A stretch of DNA of 64,000 nt from Seriola aureovittata (taxonomy: Eukaryota; Chordata; Actinopteri; Carangiformes; Carangidae): the NCBI RefSeq assembly GCF_021018895.1, contig NC_079378.1:13416160-13480159 (forward strand), in the 5' to 3' direction. Below the pieces are notes generated by a model that saw only the letters and a program-made list of their open reading frames with translations, searched no databases and was not told where the DNA came from. Both the position numbers and the translations under genes were made by a program. Shown here piece after piece: positions 61,146 to 64,000 of the stretch (the stretch's first letter is position 1; every line of letters begins with the position of its first letter).

Positions 61146-64000
61146 GATTCATAGTCCTTTGAATAGCATGAAGAGAATCTACCCATTTTTGGGCAGGCTC
61201 TCAGTAGCCTGATGTAAAAGAGCAGAGTATTCTATCTTTAAATAAAGTTGTGGTGTTAACAGCTGCACAGCAACAATACTACATAGCAAACACCCCAGTC
61301 ATCACCAACTCCAAGACATCTCCCACTGTCAGAGTAATCCACTGAGGCTGGCTCCCATGGCCCAACAGCGCCTTTATAATTGGATCTTTCTCTGATGTGA
61401 TCTAGATTCTACAATGGAGTGCCCCCTCTCTGCTGTCTAACACACTGCTGACAGTGCTGCACTTCAGTTATGTTAGCAAGTCATAGCAAACTCAGTCTTT
61501 ATGCCAGCTTTCATAAGACTGCACTCTCCTGCAACACCTGACTAAGATATAAGAAAACGTTTTCCACTGATTTTCATTGGTTTTGATAAATCCAACACCA
61601 AATAAGGTAGTCCATCTATAGGGTTCGTCTTTAATGCTAATTTATAATCATTATTAACAAACAACTATGTAATCATCAAATAATAACCTTCTTACTGACT
61701 TATATGATGATACTATCATGAAAAGTTCCATATAAGATTCATATCAATGTCTAAGGGCTGATGGCACCCATACATAGTTCACTTGGTGACACTGATCTAT
61801 GGAACAACGTCTGTCACTTTGCATTATATGTGTAACTTTCCCTCAAATACACCCTATAGCATTACTGTGTCTAACCATACTCAATAACTAACTATCCCAC
61901 AAATAACCATGAAACTTTAATGAAAATCAACCGTGAGCCACATTAAATTCATAACTTTCAAAGTATCAAAATGTTCCTATTCACATTAATACACTTAAAA
62001 TCCTTTTGTTCCCTCTCATACTGTAATATTTTCCATGTGTTGTTGGAGCAATTGACATTCGCTAAGCCCCACCCCCCTTAGTTACTCTTGCTACACCTTT
62101 CTGGCTTTTTGTTGTACCACTCCAGATTCCTGGTAATTTTTGAAAAAATGGATCCTCGATTCACACAGAAGTTGACAAAAGCGGCTTCTCGTTTCTGGAC
62201 AGCAACTGTTGATTTTCGCAGCTGAAATGACAACCGATTTTAATCATATCTAGCTAGCTGATACTTGTAATCTTCCCGAGTTGGCTGTAAACACATTTTG
62301 AAAAAAAAATGCTGTTAAAGGATTTTAAATATTCTACGTACAAGATATTATGCTAAAAGACGGAGGCTAAAGCTACAAGGTAGCATCCTCGCCATCTGAT
62401 AATCCATGTAGAAGACATAGAGGTAATGGAGCAGTACTGCTCTTGCACAAAGGGCAGCGCTAGCTAACCCCAGTGTTACATACTTTACAGTACGACAATG
62501 GAAAATGGAAAATCATTATTTCCCTCTGTCATAACCATCCTTGGATTCTTAGCTTGTGGAAAAACATACTTGGACAAACAACAAAGCGGTTATGAGAGTC
62601 CCAAGACAAAAGGCTTTGAGGATGAGGACTAACTGACAGGCAAATGTAATGCTATCTCAGGTAAAGATTGTGCTGAGGTTACTGGAGCTGATAATGTTAC
62701 ACTAAACATGATATTTAACATTTACAGCTTATGCTACAGCAGACAAACACACACATCTTGTGTTTATGGGTTTGGAAAGGCTAACAAATACATGGTCGAT
62801 GTTCTTTGCCGTGCCTAGTTGCGGTTTCTAAACAATGATTGGACAGTCGCTGTTCAGGGGTGGGGTTTACTGAAGTTTCATTTGGATGCATTAACTTTTC
62901 CCAGACATTCCCTAACATTGTCATACCACATTCTTTGGTTGATGCAGTGATTTTCTAAATGTCAGGATGTACGTGATAACCAGGTTCTGTCAATCACTCC
63001 TCCACTTTCCTGGCCCAGTCACTGGTTGATGAAGCACCCAGCAGGTGTGATATCAAAACAGGTGATTTATCCGACAACTGCTGGTTTGTCATCTTTGACA
63101 CAGAGGGCCATCACCTCCTCTTTCAGTCTTGCTGGTAGACTCACCTCGGAGTCTCCTGTAACCATCCTGTGGACTGACAAGTGAAGAGCATCAAACTGTC
63201 AGTGGAGCAGAATGTACCTCATGTCCCAGAACGTCCTCAGAGACTCTGTGAAGTAAGTTGACATGACGTGGTGTTTTTGTTTTTGTTTTTTTGGGGTTTT
63301 TTTTTTTTTTTGGAGGGGGTGGGCTGTTCTTTTTTGGGGGGCATCTAGCTATGAGGAATGTACTGTCAAGACACTCAACTCAACAAACTAAAGCCACTGG
63401 ATCCCTTTGTGGAAGTATCACTACAGTCATTGTCTCTAGAAGCATTGGTTGATACCCAAAGAAGATGGGAGAAGTACCGGAAACCAATGGAAATCACAGT
63501 CATTTTACCTATTCACTTGGGCATGGATGTGTATGTATTTTATGAGTACTAATTGTGAGTTGAGTGAGTGCTGGAGGAGTGTACATATAATAATTCTGTC
63601 TTGTAAATCAATGGTTTTAATCCATGTTCCATGAGGCCCGACAGATGGCTCAGATATTGACTTTAAACAGTAAGATGTTGGATTGTCACAATCTCCTACC
63701 GCCAGACTGAGGTGGAGGTGAGGATGTGATGCTGTTGAATACTTGAGGGGCATCAGTCTGTAAACTCAGCCTCTGCCTTCAAGAGCTGCTAAAGTATATA
63801 AAGGTGTTGAACCGGTTTGGCTTTCACTGGAGAGTTATAGTCCTATCGTGGCCTAGCTGCTGTTTCACCCTGCTCTCTCACCCTGACATGAATTAAAAAT
63901 CTCGGGAAAACATACTTAAAGATGTTAATTATTGGCTTAAAATACTATATATCCATTCTGCAGCTTTGAGTTCTTTTTTTTTTTTTATCAGTATCAGCCT
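61146..64000. other. Downstream intergenic region, no convincing gene
   Basis: No splice-supported or family-matching coding region. A T/G-rich block with G runs lies at about 63280-63345. A 44-codon frame at 62498-62632 and a minus-strand fragment around 63060-63200 are discussed as uncertain. Confidence 0.5.

Noticed and set aside
63060..63200. Minus-strand 42-codon fragment (about MVTGDSEVSLPARLKEEV) that looks protein-like
   Set aside because: Short, no family identified, and no complete exon boundaries agreeing in phase. It could be a transposon relic.
63280..63345. Possible G-quadruplex from G runs in T-rich sequence
   Set aside because: G runs are uneven and separated by long T loops; not convincing without a scoring tool.

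Overview
This window is vertebrate nuclear DNA, almost certainly from a ray-finned (probably percomorph) fish. It has short exons with GT/AG introns, long AT-rich introns, long CA/GA/CCT microsatellites, and interspersed repeats of families I know from many teleost genomes. There is nothing bacterial or viral in it. It holds two protein-coding genes, arranged head to head.

(1) Positions 1-2693, minus strand: the 5' part of smg8, the nonsense-mediated decay factor that regulates the SMG1 kinase. Three coding exons are visible and the rest lies beyond the left edge. (2) About 2694-4315: a 1.6 kb divergent intergenic region, AT-rich in the middle, with a GC-richer ppm1e promoter carrying a perfect CRE palindrome. 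(3) Positions 4316-58991, plus strand: a complete ppm1e gene (PP2C-family phosphatase PPM1E/POPX1). Seven coding exons join in frame to a 622-residue protein. PPM1E and SMG8 are also close neighbours on human chromosome 17, so the pair is conserved local gene order. (4) 58992-64000: ppm1e 3' UTR and downstream DNA with transposon relics and no convincing gene.

Over 80% of the window is ppm1e intron. Intron 1 (27.9 kb) is a patchwork of old teleost repeats: foldback MITEs (one split by a nested hAT-like MITE), LINE relics and microsatellites. Intron 4 is largely one antisense LINE relic that ends about 90 bp before exon 5. Intron 5 (18.4 kb) is about 92% satellite: roughly 16.9 kb of tandem repeat built from 26-bp units and 36-bp (10+26) units, with higher-order duplications offset by about 203, 731, 1560, 2194 and 2910 bp.

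Seven tRNA-derived SINE copies with intact A and B boxes are embedded in the satellite. The SINE 3' tail shares a 15-base exact match with the first satellite units, which suggests the satellite may have grown out of a SINE tail. I regard this intronic SINE-satellite system as the most notable feature of the window. All of it must be transcribed and spliced out to join two exons of the PPM1E catalytic domain.
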